Shown here: positions 9,346-18,675 of the stretch, piece by piece
How the letters are laid out: every line of letters starts with the position of its first letter
How positions within the stretch are numbered: the stretch's first letter is position 1
Assembly: GCA_009917405.1 (NCBI GenBank)
Contig: QZED01000010.1
Span: 1-49,183 of the forward strand
Origin: a bacterium c-19
Lineage (GTDB): Bacteria; Bacillota_I; Bacilli_A; Erysipelotrichales; Erysipelotrichaceae
DNA length: 49,183 nucleotides
Reading direction: 5' to 3'
Notes under the pieces: generated by a model
The model's database searches: none
What the model was told of the DNA's origin: nothing
Seen by the model: only the letters and a program-made list of their open reading frames with translations
Program-made: the position numbers and the translations under genes

Positions 9346-10911
9346 CTAATCACCAATCCTTTCTGTGAATGTTAGACCACATTTCATTACAAACCTGATT
9401 TCATTTCTACCGCTAATCTCAATGTGGTCTGCGTAACTTTCAAAAAGCTCCTCGCTGTAGTTGGTAAGCATATCGGCATGAGATACAAAGTGGAGCAATA
9501 GATTTGTCTCCGTAACCTTTGTCGAATCACCAGTCATACAGATAGTGATTGCTTCAATATCAGAGCGGTAAGTCTCTGCCTGCAGTAGGAGCGCATTTAT
9601 TTCCTGATTATATAAAATTTGATCGATATAGCCTTGCGCCATCAACTTTGTTAAGGTTTCTCGCTGTTCACTGTTCTGGTCGAGAAGTAACTCCAAGTGT
9701 TGAATACGCTGGAGTGCTTCGTCACCAGAGGAATTCTCCAGAGCTTTCAGGTACGGAGCAAGTATTAAGCGATGCCCGTAGATGAGCTTGTTTAGCATCG
9801 TTACAAATGCAGCTTTTATATCATCGTCTCTTACATACTTCATACGGCAGGTGGACTTATTTTTCAAATGGGTGTTGCATGCCCATGCGACATACTTGTA
9901 AGTAGTGCAGGTATGAATCCTTCGCTTAAAGGTGTCGCCACATTCTCCACAGATCATCTTTCCTGAAAAAGCATATCGCTTTTGGTATTTGTCACTACCT
10001 TTTTTGACACCTTTCTCAAGGGCACGCTGTGATACCAGCGCATTTGCCGCATCAAAGTCTGCGTGGCTGATAATTGCTTCATGATGATCCGAAGCCATGT
10101 ACTGATCAACTTCACCATAATTTGTGTGGCGATTGAAGTTTTCATCCGTGTATGTTTTTTGAAAGATGACATCACCTGTATATTTTTCATTAGCGAGAAT
10201 GCCTCGAATAGTGCTTGAAGTCCAGTTGGTATTTTTCTTGGATGGAATCTTTTCTGCATTTAGTTCATCTGCAATTGCATTGGTACTTTTTCCGGAAAGA
10301 ATATCCGCAAATATTCTTTTCACAACCGCTGCTTGTGTTGGATTAATGATCATATTCTCACCATCCCAATCATAGCCGTAAGGAGTATAGCTGAGCTTAA
10401 AGGTTCCGTTCTGGAAGCGGCGCTTAATGGACCACTTGGAATTTTCTGAAATAGAAGCGGATTCGCCTTCAGCCATACTACTGAGAATGGCAAGGAAAAG
10501 CTCGCTCTCCATTGAACCAGTGTTTATATTTTCTTTCTCAAAGAAAATAGGGATGTTCAAACTCTGGAGCTTGCGGACCAGAGCTAAGCAGTCGGTTGTA
10601 TTTCGAGAAAAACGGCTAATAGATTTTGTGATAACAAAGTCAATTTTCCTTGCCTCACAGTCAGCTATCAGGCGAAGCAGCTCTGGACGTCTTTCTGCTT
10701 TGGTTCCTGTGATACCTTCATCAAAGTAGAGACCGGCAAACTTCCAATCTTTACGGGAATTGATGTATCTCTCATAATGCGTTTTTTGTGCCTCCAGGCT
10801 TTCTAACTGAGCGTCACTACCTGTTGAAACACGGCAGTAGGCAGCAACTCGAAGCTCCTTATTTACGGTGCTATTATTCTGTACGCCATCGATTTTGGTT
10901 ATCTTTTTCAT
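9346..10911 (-). CDS. Large serine recombinase (first of trio)
   Basis: The protein has 521 residues with the usual order: catalytic domain ([13 protein letters not shown], serine about 29; DEGITGTKAERR; SRFSRNTTD), recombinase domain (YTPYGYDWDGENM), zinc ribbon (MICGECGDTFKRRIH with later CNTH and CRMKY cysteines), and a C-terminal coiled-coil segment. A GGGAGGTG ribosome site lies seven bases upstream. It differs clearly from the third recombinase, so the trio is not a recent duplication. It leads the recombinase operon, downstream of the SHOCT-like gene. Confidence 0.92.
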   Translation of the reverse strand: MKKITKIDGVQNNSTVNKELRVAAYCRVSTGSDAQLESLEAQKTHYERYINSRKDWKFAGLYFDEGITGTKAERRPELLRLIADCEARKIDFVITKSISRFSRNTTDCLALVRKLQSLNIPIFFEKENINTGSMESELFLAILSSMAEGESASISENSKWSIKRRFQNGTFKLSYTPYGYDWDGENMIINPTQAAVVKRIFADILSGKSTNAIADELNAEKIPSKKNTNWTSSTIRGILANEKYTGDVIFQKTYTDENFNRHTNYGEVDQYMASDHHEAIISHADFDAANALVSQRALEKGVKKGSDKYQKRYAFSGKMICGECGDTFKRRIHTCTTYKYVAWACNTHLKNKSTCRMKYVRDDDIKAAFVTMLNKLIYGHRLILAPYLKALENSSGDEALQRIQHLELLLDQNSEQRETLTKLMAQGYIDQILYNQEINALLLQAETYRSDIEAITICMTGDSTKVTETNLLLHFVSHADMLTNYSEELFESYADHIEISGRNEIRFVMKCGLTFTERIGD

Positions 10912-10965
10912 GGTAGTTCACCTCCCTTCGTTAGTGTCACATATTAGCTCTGAATCCCTTATATA

Positions 10966-11187
10966 TCAAGGAATTTTGGGCATAATCTCTACCCAAAACG
11001 GGGAGAATGTTTCACGGTTTATTTCAGTTAATTTGTTGAATTCTGACAGGGAAATAAGTCCAAGCTCCAGCATATTTTTAGCGATCTTCTGCGCCTGAAA
11101 GAAGTTATAATCTTGTTCAATATCGGTCTGCTGGATCGGCTTTGGAGTAGAAGAAGCCGGAATTGATGTTGAGATGTTTTCTTGCAT
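10966..11187 (-). CDS. Small SHOCT-like protein before the recombinases
   Basis: A 73-residue protein. Its C-terminal half (AKNMLELGLISLSEFNKL) resembles the short helical SHOCT module found in small proteins next to phage recombinases. The start at 11187 follows GGAGG closely. An in-frame ORF runs further upstream to 11451, but it crosses a terminator and the repeated leader, so the short form is chosen. The ribosome site GGAGGC can be sealed by the perfect complement GCCTCCA upstream, so its translation may be switched. It may regulate the recombinases; no direct evidence. Confidence 0.75.
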   Translation of the reverse strand: MQENISTSIPASSTPKPIQQTDIEQDYNFFQAQKIAKNMLELGLISLSEFNKLTEINRETFSPFWVEIMPKIP

Positions 11188-11191
11188 AGTT

Positions 11192-11231
11192 GCCTCCAAT
11201 CTGAGGAAATTCCTCACTAATAAATGGAGGC
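11192..11231 (-). promoter_or_regulatory. SD-sequestering hairpin before the SHOCT-like gene
   Basis: In the transcript GCCTCCA (11225-11231) pairs perfectly with TGGAGGC (11192-11198), which contains the ribosome binding site of the SHOCT-like gene. Inside the loop, TGAGG and CCTCA (11202-11216) form a second stem. The anti-SD arm is part of repeat copy A. The pairing is seen in sequence; regulation by it is inference. Confidence 0.6.
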
Positions 11232-11256
11232 GAGATTGCGGCTTGGCCGAAAAAAC
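11214..11256 (-). repeat. Phage leader repeat, copy A
   Basis: One of three copies (also 16391-16428 and 21088-21125) of an about 40-base conserved block. On the minus strand it reads TTTTTTCGGCCAA, a variable GC-rich segment, CTC, then CTCCATT and TAGTG. Here the GGCCAA part forms a CGGC-CAA-GCCG mini-hairpin. It lies just downstream of the amidase terminator and just upstream of the SHOCT-like gene. Confidence 0.75.
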
Positions 11257-11299
11257 AAATAAAAAAGAGGGTCTGCCGGAGAAAACTCCAACAGACCCT
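11256..11299 (-). terminator. Terminator after the amidase gene
   Basis: AGGGTCTG-CCGGAG and its complement, with an AAAA loop, span 11268-11299. On the minus strand the stem is followed by CTTTTTTATT. It ends the lysis cassette and separates it from the SHOCT-recombinase unit. Confidence 0.85.
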
Positions 11300-11314
11300 G
11301 TAAAAAGATGTGTT

Positions 11315-12268
11315 TTATAACTTCTTTGCAAAATCCAGAGAAATCCATCCGGCGCCAGATTTGAGCTTTCCCCAGAGAGTGGCACCTTCACCTTTGGCCT
11401 CTTGGACGATTGTAAAAATACCCTTGCCAGTGAACTGGCCGGTTTTATCATAGTTGGTACCTGGACCCTTGCGGATATTCAAATTGGCAATGCCTATCTG
11501 AACCTTATAGAGAGTATTTGCAGCAGGCGTTTGTGTAGGCTTTGTGGCAGCTGGATAGACAATATTGCCAGAAGCATCAAATACCTTGTAACCGGCATTT
11601 GTATCCGCTTTCTTCTTAGCATTATCCAGTACTTTATAGGCGCCAATCTGATTTTTGGCATCAGACCAAGACTTGCGAACACGATATATCTGAGTCGCGG
11701 GCTTTTTATCATCGGAAAAAGTGGATCCGGAGAGTTCTGTAGTAACCTTTGTGGCCAATTCGCCGAGTCTGGAATAGAGCCAGTTACCCGGACAGGACTT
11801 GTTCGCAAACCATCTGTGGACCGTCAGCACCATTTCATCGGACTTTGGTGCATAATTTAATGTCTTATTCTTGTCAGCAAACCACAAAAGTTTCTTCTTT
11901 CCGTTACGCTTGCAAATGTCAACGCAGAGCTTGACTAGTGAGTTATAAACAGCACTATTCATCGCATACGGCTCAGACATATCACTGGCACATTCGATGG
12001 TGACAGCACGCTGATCATTGGCATTGGAAGAAGAACACCAACTGCGGTTCTTTTCCTCTACGCAAAGAGAGATGTGACCGTCCTTGCCAATTCCGTAATT
12101 GCAGCTTGCTTGTCTGGACGGACTTGTAAAACATCCACAGATGCTCTCACAAGAGAGCTGACCGACTACACAGTGCGGTGTGATACGATCAATGCTGTGA
12201 GTACGCTGACCGGAATGATTCGGACTGAGTTTGGTATAAGATACTAGTTTGCTGTTTGTATATGACAT
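11315..12268 (-). CDS. Phage endolysin, N-acetylmuramoyl-L-alanine amidase with SH3 domain
   Basis: The enzyme (317 residues) cuts the bond between muramic acid and the stem peptide. The N-terminal amidase_2/PGRP domain (about 20-190) shows the zinc-ligand pattern: HCVVGQ, then TIECAS, and HRWFANKSCPG with the second histidine and cysteine. The C-terminal SH3 segment (LNIRKGPGTNYDKTG, GKLKSGAGWISLD) would bind the wall. There is no signal peptide, so export depends on the holin encoded just upstream, whose stop is two bases away. This is the ordinary gene order of a siphophage lysis cassette. Confidence 0.93.
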   Translation of the reverse strand: MSYTNSKLVSYTKLSPNHSGQRTHSIDRITPHCVVGQLSCESICGCFTSPSRQASCNYGIGKDGHISLCVEEKNRSWCSSSNANDQRAVTIECASDMSEPYAMNSAVYNSLVKLCVDICKRNGKKKLLWFADKNKTLNYAPKSDEMVLTVHRWFANKSCPGNWLYSRLGELATKVTTELSGSTFSDDKKPATQIYRVRKSWSDAKNQIGAYKVLDNAKKKADTNAGYKVFDASGNIVYPAATKPTQTPAANTLYKVQIGIANLNIRKGPGTNYDKTGQFTGKGIFTIVQEAKGEGATLWGKLKSGAGWISLDFAKKL

Positions 12269-12269
12269 G

Positions 12270-12683
12270 TTAGTTTTCCTCCTTTGTGCTTCTGTCGTGA
12301 AGCTGTTCTAATACAACTTTAATTTTTTCGGGGACCGGAAGGCCGAGATGTGCGGCATTTTCAAGCAAGCTGACGCCCTCATTGGAAATGTAGAAAAAGA
12401 TGACTGCAGTACGAAGCACACTGCCAGAGCCGATGACATGAATATCGAGAATATTGGCAATGCCAACGAGCAGGAAAATCAAAACCTTTCTACAGATGCC
12501 TTTGAAGCCTACTTCGCTAGACAGAGTATGATTGTTGATGGCGCACATAACACCGGTGATGTAATCAATGACTACAAAAACAATAAGTGCATAGAGAAGT
12601 CCATCACAGCCTCCGAGAAAATAGCCTAGCCAGCCGCCGATGCCTGCAAAAATAAGTTGAATTGTGTTCCAGAATTCTTTCAT
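12270..12683 (-). CDS. Phage holin (TcdE/Cph1-like family)
   Basis: A 137-residue membrane protein with an N-terminal hydrophobic stretch (IFAGIGGWLGYFLGG), ALIVFVVIDYITGVMCA containing the family DYITG signature, and a later segment VLIFLLVGIANILD. The NEGVSLLENAAHLGLPVP motif and the charged C-terminus are typical of phage holin family 4. It would open the membrane for the endolysin encoded next. The ribosome site is GGAGGTACTTATCA. It follows the tail-fibre gene by 70 bases. Confidence 0.92.
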   Translation of the reverse strand: MKEFWNTIQLIFAGIGGWLGYFLGGCDGLLYALIVFVVIDYITGVMCAINNHTLSSEVGFKGICRKVLIFLLVGIANILDIHVIGSGSVLRTAVIFFYISNEGVSLLENAAHLGLPVPEKIKVVLEQLHDRSTKEEN

Positions 12684-12753
12684 TGATAAGTACCTCCATT
12701 TCTGAAATTAGATACAAGAAAAGTAGCTACCATCTGATAGCTGCGAACAAAAA

Positions 12754-14649
12754 TTAAGCAGTCCTTTTCCACATATAGCATGTGATATAGGGCTGCAAGT
12801 TGCTGTGGGCACTGCCGGAACCCGTGGCAGCAGTAGAACCAGAAATTGTATGTGAATGTGAGCCAGCGCTTGTGGTTGTTTTGTTGCTGACAGCTGAGTA
12901 GCCAGAAGTGGCATCGATTAAGACACGATTGCCACCACTGGTTCCCCATGAGGTTTTCTGGTTTTTCAAATCATGAGTATGTCCACCGGCACTTGCTGTT
13001 GCCAGCGTACCTTTTGCATGAGTATGAGAAGGTATTTGAGCTGTGGTTAATGTGACGGTAGAAGCACCACCGGTTTTTTCTACTGTGGCGAAGTTGGTAT
13101 CATTGGTATTCACACCGACCGGAACACGGCCTGTTCCCCAAGCCACCCAAGTGCCTCCAAAGTAAGTGGAAGGGTTGGTGTTCTTGACACTCATGTAGAT
13201 ACTTCCGACAGGATAAAGAGCACCGATTGCCTGTTTGACGTATTCATTCAATAGCTTGCCGTAGACCTTTACATCCCATTTTTCAGATACTTCAAAGCAG
13301 TTATCTGTTTCGGATACCTTACCAATCGCCACGCCTTTACCACCACTCTTGAAGTCCATGACAACAGATGCCGTAGATACGATGTCCGTGATGCTGATAG
13401 TCGTGAAAGCATCTGTTAATTCGTATTTGACTTCATAGGATGTTTCGGTGGAAATCTTACCGCTACCAAAGGTAAATGCTGTACCGGAATTGAAGCTAGC
13501 AGAAGCGTTGGTCCAGGTGCTTGTCCCGGCTACTCGGTAGTAAGTGGAGCGAGTAACTGTATTCTTGGAAATGCAGGACGCAAAGCTATAGGATACCGTT
13601 GCCTTGATGTAGGTACCATCATCCGATATAGTTCCACTGCTGTTGCATCGCTGCGAGTTGTAAGAGCTAAAGGAAGGCACACTGTAGGTGACGACAGTAA
13701 TTGATACGGTGGCTGCAGCAGAGGTTCTTCCTCTGGAATCCGTAACTGTGGCAGTAAAAGTAATCGTGCCAGAGCTATTTAAAAATCCAGTCGTGAGAGT
13801 GGAAGCAGTACCGGAGTAGCCTCCACCACTAATACTGTAGGATTTTATGGTAGAACCATAGCTTCCGGCAGCACCATTGATTGTGAGAGTAGCCTTTGAT
13901 TTAGATTGCACGTAGATGCCCCATGTGCTTGGTACATCACCGTCGATACGGCTTGCAGTCAAGCTGGAGATGGTAGGCTTGACTGAAGCAGGAACCGTTA
14001 GAGTCAGCGTACAAGTTTTCGTACCAATCTTGGTGGAACCATTATATGTGTCACATGTAATGGTGCAGGTGCCACTGGTGGTGCTTGGTATCTGATTAGC
14101 TAGTGTGAGAGCAGGTGTCCATGATACAGAGGTAGAGGCGGTCTTTGTGATGATAGTCCCCTTAGCACTTCCGAAGGTATAGGACAGCGTATGAGTGAAG
14201 GAGGAAGATGCTCTTGAAATAGAAATTGTTGTGGCACTTCCCATATTCACTGATGTTGCCGATACCGAAGATGCTCTTGGAATCGTGTTTAGCGTATGTG
14301 TTCCGCTCGCTGATACATTAACCGCATAGCTATAGACACCAGCTTCACAGCTTAATTTGAAAGATTTTGTACCATCAGCGTTATGACTGATCTTTAAAGA
14401 ACCCGATGCTATCACGGTTCCGTTATAGAGCTGAATGCGATTGTCGGTTGAGGTGGAGTAGACGGTTGTGCCGTTGATGACAGCCTTAAAGCCACCAGAC
14501 ATGACCCAGCCACTTCCTGAGCCGGAGCCTTTTAACGTCCATGCAATGGTAGATGTATTATTTGCTATATCCTGACTGGATAGTGTCCAGGATAAGGTAA
14601 CGGAACGGCCTTCTTTTGTGCCGGTTGTAATACTTCCGCTGGAAGCCAT
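12754..14649 (-). CDS. Phage tail fibre / baseplate protein (DUF859-like) with collar-type tip
   Basis: This 631-residue protein is rich in Ser, Thr and Gly. The N-terminal and central parts look like DUF859 structural proteins of Ig-like beta repeats (SASGTHTLNTIPRASSVSAT onward), then VVMDFKSGGKGVAIGKVSE near 430. The C-terminal about 170 residues (YPVGSIYMSV, FGGTWVAWGTGRVPVG, IPSHTHAKG, NLQPYITCYMWKR) are a tail-collar-like tip with histidine pairs that may bind metal. It would recognise the host surface. The gene is intact although the upstream tail gene is truncated. No template repeat or reverse transcriptase is present, so it is not a diversity-generating target here. Confidence 0.88.
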   Translation of the reverse strand: MASSGSITTGTKEGRSVTLSWTLSSQDIANNTSTIAWTLKGSGSGSGWVMSGGFKAVINGTTVYSTSTDNRIQLYNGTVIASGSLKISHNADGTKSFKLSCEAGVYSYAVNVSASGTHTLNTIPRASSVSATSVNMGSATTISISRASSSFTHTLSYTFGSAKGTIITKTASTSVSWTPALTLANQIPSTTSGTCTITCDTYNGSTKIGTKTCTLTLTVPASVKPTISSLTASRIDGDVPSTWGIYVQSKSKATLTINGAAGSYGSTIKSYSISGGGYSGTASTLTTGFLNSSGTITFTATVTDSRGRTSAAATVSITVVTYSVPSFSSYNSQRCNSSGTISDDGTYIKATVSYSFASCISKNTVTRSTYYRVAGTSTWTNASASFNSGTAFTFGSGKISTETSYEVKYELTDAFTTISITDIVSTASVVMDFKSGGKGVAIGKVSETDNCFEVSEKWDVKVYGKLLNEYVKQAIGALYPVGSIYMSVKNTNPSTYFGGTWVAWGTGRVPVGVNTNDTNFATVEKTGGASTVTLTTAQIPSHTHAKGTLATASAGGHTHDLKNQKTSWGTSGGNRVLIDATSGYSAVSNKTTTSAGSHSHTISGSTAATGSGSAHSNLQPYITCYMWKRTA

Positions 14650-14663
14650 AACGAATCACTCCT

Positions 14664-15840
14664 TTATGATGCCGGGCCTCTCCACTTGATAGAGAGGTTG
14701 CCGTTATTTCTTGGGATGAAGTCAAACCATCCTCTGTTCTCATTACCAAGGGATAGCTTGTTACGAATCTCTGCATTGGTGATAACTAAGCTGTTGTTGG
14801 AGATGTAGGCGATTTTCTGACCATTTTCTTTAAAGGCCAGTTCATTAATGGAAAGCTCAGCAGTGAAGGCATTTCCTACCTTGCCAAGCTCAATAAGAGC
14901 TCCTTTGAAGCGGATATATTCTTCAAGGAGCTCCTGATTAGTTGCGATATTGTCCTTCAGCTCATCTGTGACAGCAGAGAAATCCATGCGGATCTCACTA
15001 CTATTTTGCGTAATCGTAGATTGAAAATCCTGCTGGATAGTTGCCATTTCTGAGCGTGAGATGTATTCTTCTCGCACGGTTAGACTGATTTCTTCTGAAG
15101 TTTTGGAGATCTCTGAGTAACACTCGCGTACGCTTCCCTGTAACGCTGTAATATCATCAATTACTGTGTCAGTTGCTTCCTTCACATCTTTGGCTGTAGC
15201 TTCTGCGGCATCCGCCTTTGCTATCGCACTTTGTATTTCTGCGGTTTTTCCAATCAAGTCATCGGTGAGTTCAGTGATATTTGCATTCTGCTTTGCAGAT
15301 ATGCCAGTTAATTTGATACCAGTGGCGCCAATCGTTATGGTGTTCCCAGACGGATTTAGGTAATCTACGGTCTTGCTCATGCATGCATATCGCCCATCAA
15401 TGCCGTGAGGCGGAGATAAGCAGTACACAAGCTGTCTGGCGTGAATGTTTCCAATATCTGCTCCAGTGTCTGATTCATCCACAATGGTCAGTTCCATGCT
15501 GGTGATACCGGAAATAAGCTCTGCAAGACGGGCCTTTGCTTTACGAAGAAGATTGCCCGGAAGTGTGACATCATCCCAGGCTTCTGTGGCCCAGATCCAG
15601 CCGATTTCTTTTACAGCAGTTTCATCAAGTATATAATTTAGTCCGTCGTTTACAGAAGTGATATCAACACGCTCATTGGATTCGACTTCGTTTCCTTCTT
15701 CATCGGTTGTCTTTTTCTTTGCTCCAAGTGGGATAAGAGCTGTGATGCGCTCAGTATGGTCGCGAGATATTTTGACATCCAGCAGATTCTTTCCGTATTC
15801 AACAGATTGAATGGAGCGTTCATTAAATTTGAATTTTCTT
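14664..15840 (-). pseudogene. 5'-truncated phage tail (endopeptidase-type) gene
   Basis: The ATG-started ORF (14664-15497) lacks the front of the gene. Translation of the same frame upstream continues to about 15840 with clear tail-protein sequence (FNERSIQSVEYGKNLLDV, ITALIPLGAKKKT, EIGWIWATEAWDDVTLPGNLL), then meets the end of the DUF4406 region with no start codon. The remaining part has a long coiled coil and a tip with EIRNKLSLGN. In related siphophages this region is preceded by several hundred residues plus tape measure, head and terminase genes, all missing here. A deletion has fused the replication side of the phage to the rear of the tail gene. Confidence 0.82.
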
Positions 15841-15856
15841 TTACTTCGTACATGTG

Positions 15857-16276
15857 TTAAACCTCCTCAAGATTTTCAGTGAAATAGCGCAGACGGTAAT
15901 TTTTCCACTTGGCTCGTTTGATTTCTGCTTCCATGTCAGGAGATATATGACTTCCAAAGACCCCGACTTCAGAACATTTGCTCATGATGGCATTTCCAAA
16001 GAAAAGGCCAAGTTCACGTTCTTTCGGGTCATTATCGTTTAAAAACTGTGGAAACAGCAGGTGTGGAGCGATGGGGATGTATCCTTGCTCCACTGCAAAG
16101 CGGCTGTAGGCTCTGGCAGCAACTACGTTCTTTTCGATGTCTCCGGCAAAGGGAGAGCAGATATACACGATTGGTCTGAAAGCTCTTAGCGCACAGGTCT
16201 CGTTTTCGATTGAAGAAAGAACACCGAAAGCAGTAGGGTCAGGATAGCCTTCATTGTTGTATTTGCTGATTGACAT
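15857..16276 (-). CDS. DUF4406 phage protein
   Basis: A 139-residue protein with the DUF4406 pattern: VYICSPFAGDIEKNV, then AARAYSRFAVEQGYIPIAPHLLFPQFL and GVFGSHISPDMEAEI. The fold is related to nucleoside 2-deoxyribosyltransferases, so a nucleotide-linked role is possible but unproven. The start at 16276 follows AAAGGAGG; an upstream in-frame ATG at 16321 lies inside a terminator stem. It marks the last gene of the replication block. Six bases after its stop an ATG with good spacing begins a short chimeric ORF across the deletion junction. Confidence 0.85.
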   Translation of the reverse strand: MSISKYNNEGYPDPTAFGVLSSIENETCALRAFRPIVYICSPFAGDIEKNVVAARAYSRFAVEQGYIPIAPHLLFPQFLNDNDPKERELGLFFGNAIMSKCSEVGVFGSHISPDMEAEIKRAKWKNYRLRYFTENLEEV

Positions 16277-16305
16277 GTCAGGTTCCTCCTTTCCGGATGG
16301 ACATG

Positions 16306-16349
16306 GAAAAAGGACGCCCATCTCTAATATCCATTGGAGATGAACGTCC
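16306..16349 (-). terminator. Terminator between leader repeat B and DUF4406
   Basis: GGACGcccATCTC and GAGATgaaCGTCC (16312-16349) form a stem with a small internal loop, followed on the minus strand by TTTTT. It lies between the DNA polymerase and the DUF4406 gene, so read-through or a start inside is needed to express DUF4406. Confidence 0.65.
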
Positions 16350-16381
16350 CATTTTGACGAAAAACAGAAATGAAATTTTCT

Positions 16382-16428
16382 ATCTCCACTATTAAATGGA
16401 GATGAGGTTGCCGTTTGGCCGAAAAAAT
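16382..16428 (-). repeat. Phage leader repeat, copy B, with local hairpin
   Basis: The conserved block is at 16391-16428. Here its CTCC segment forms a compact perfect stem: ATCTCCA (16397-16403) with TGGAGAT (16382-16388) and an eight-base loop. No start codon sits behind TGGAGAT at normal spacing, so this copy has either lost its gene or works differently. It begins one base after the DNA polymerase stop. Confidence 0.7.
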
Positions 16429-18370
16429 CTAATCTTTTTTATAAAAAGGTGTCGTATAGCCATCGGCTCTTAAAAGCAGTCCCTTGGCCCAAGGTGGTGT
16501 GCGGCCCATTTGCTCACAAACTGCATCCAAGGACATACTGGGAACCGCTTCGATGACAACTTCATCGTGAATATGCATGACGATAGAACAGCAGCGGAGT
16601 GTCTGCATAGCATAGCAGCGAATATCACGGGCAGTTGCCTGTACGATGTTCTCAACAAATTTCGGACCGTAGGAATCGAGTCGTTCCCACTTCTTGGTGC
16701 CACCGATGCCTTCATAGGTGATACATTGGCCACCGAATTTATTGGTTCCAATCTTCGTCTTTACATACGCCAACTTTCTCCCCGATGGGAGAGTGATAAA
16801 GAGCATGCCACTTCTGCAGGAGAAGGTCAAACCATATTCGGAAGTGGTGTGCTTGAACTTTACGGCTTCCATGACAGCATGATCTACATCCCACCAGAAT
16901 TGCACGATGTGTGGGTTTGACTGACGCCAGGCATCTACAAGGGTAGGAAGCTCATCTTCAGTTAGTCCCATATAGATAGCACCCATCGCCTTCAGTGCAC
17001 CGACGGAGCCGCCATAGCCAAGCGGCCAGCTCTGCGATTTTCCCTTTTTGACGCAAATGTCCATTGATGCCGTGTTTCTCCACAGGGACCTTGAACATTT
17101 GCGATGCAGAGGCGCAGTAGATATCTCCGCCTTTGGCGAAGACATCTTGACGCCATTTTTCACCGGCAAACCATGCAATGACACGGGCCTCAATAGCAGA
17201 AAAGTCAGCCACCAAAAATTGCGCACCTTCTCTGGGAATAAAAGCAGTACGAATGAGCTGGGAAAGGGTATCTGGCACGTCTTCATAGAGAAGTTCCACA
17301 GCTTCAAAGTTGCCAGAGCGTACCAAAGAGCGAGCCTCTGCAAGGTCTGAAAGATGATTTTGCGGTAGGTTCTGCAACTGAATGTTACGACCGGAGAGTC
17401 TGCCGGTTCGATTGGCTCCATAAAACTGAAACATGCCACGGGCACGACCATCGGCACAGACAGTCTTTTCCATTGCTTGATATTTACGGACGGATGACTT
17501 GGCCAGTTGCTGTCTTAAAGTAAGAACCTGTGAGAGCTTTGGAGGAGCAGACTTTAGGAGCTCTGCCACAGCTTTCTTGCCAAGGGTATCTGTTTCCAAA
17601 CCATTGTTAGAAAGCCAAGCCTTCATCTGCTGGACGGAGTTAGGATTGTCAAGTTCTGTGATTTCCTTCATGGTTTCAGTTAATTCCGTTCTGGAGCGAG
17701 TATCCATTTTGATGGCAGCAGCAACAAGATCCATGTCTAAGCGTACACCACGGTCATTGATTTCTTGGTCTTGATGGTATTCATCCCAGACCTGAGCCGG
17801 AACGGGAAATTTTGCGAGCCTCTGCTGGATGCCCATTTCGGTCTCCACATCTCGGACATTATATTTTTTGAACATGGCCCATTTATCCGGAGCATGGAAG
17901 GGGCGATTTCTTGTACGCTGCCCATTGGCTTTGGTAGGAGCGCAGGGCTGGCAAAAATATTTGATGAGGTCTTTTCCTTCTGAGAGCTTTTGTTTTTCCA
18001 AACCGAGAACAGCACCGACACCTCCCAAGGAGAGTGGGAGTCCCATCGTAGCTGCCCAAATCATAGAGCAGCGCCAGCTTTCTGGTTCTAGATATTCTCC
18101 GGTCGGATAACCTAAGAAACGAGAAAGACAGATGCGTTCAAAAGCTGCATTGAATGCCCACTTGATGACAGATTCATCCTCCAGGGCAAGAAGGACTTCT
18201 TTTGGAATCTGTTCTCCGCAGGCAAGGTCAATGACCCGAACGGGCTGGCTGTCTGCGCTATAGGCAAAGAGTAAGATTTCAAAATTTGGAGACTCCACAT
18301 AGCGATAGACGCCTGTTTTCTGAAGAGGCACATCACTGTAGGTCTCAATATCAATGCTAAGTGTCTTCAT
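16429..18370 (-). pseudogene. Phage family A DNA polymerase, frameshifted
   Basis: Two overlapping reading frames encode one polymerase. The first (18370 to 16958) has a 3'-5' exonuclease-type start (LSIDIETYSDVPL), the polymerase DFSAIEARVIAW motif and QKGKIAEL. Then the frame shifts and continues as LGYGGSVGALKAMGAIY and later MHIHDEVVIE (motif C) to the end at 16429. The break is one extra base in the GG at 17024-17025: removing it restores the conserved K-I-A-E-L-A-L-G-Y-G-G. Replication by the phage's own polymerase is therefore lost, unless the base is a sequencing error. Confidence 0.88.
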
Positions 18371-18424
18371 GAGATTGTCCTTTCTACAAAACAGGCAGCA
18401 GAGAAATCCCTGCCGCCTGCCGTG

Positions 18425-18610
18425 TTACTGTTTATCTTTATTGGATTTGTATTTATTGATGTCACGGCGGATGTGGTATAACGCATAGAGGATAAGATAG
18501 AGAATAATTTTCCCTACGTTATAAATGATGAAGCTATATACCGCTACAAAAAAGGTGTATGCGATGACGTTAGCAATAAATAGATTTAAGATTTCTGCAA
18601 ATTCATTCAT
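18425..18610 (-). CDS. Small phage membrane protein
   Basis: 61 residues, with one or two hydrophobic stretches (LNLFIANVIAYTFFVAVYSFIIYNVG, IILYLILYALY) and a basic tail. An AAAGGAGA ribosome site is placed correctly. It lies between the polymerase and another small membrane protein in the replication block. Family not recognised. Confidence 0.6.
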   Translation of the reverse strand: MNEFAEILNLFIANVIAYTFFVAVYSFIIYNVGKIILYLILYALYHIRRDINKYKSNKDKQ

Positions 18611-18675
18611 AGATTGTCTCCTTTTGTCGAAAGATGTGCTGACGGCAGCAAAACCACCGCCAGCAGGTTGATATA

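Noticed and set aside
12754-14649. Tail fibre gene as a target of a diversity-generating retroelement
   Set aside because: No reverse transcriptase and no template repeat are present in the window.
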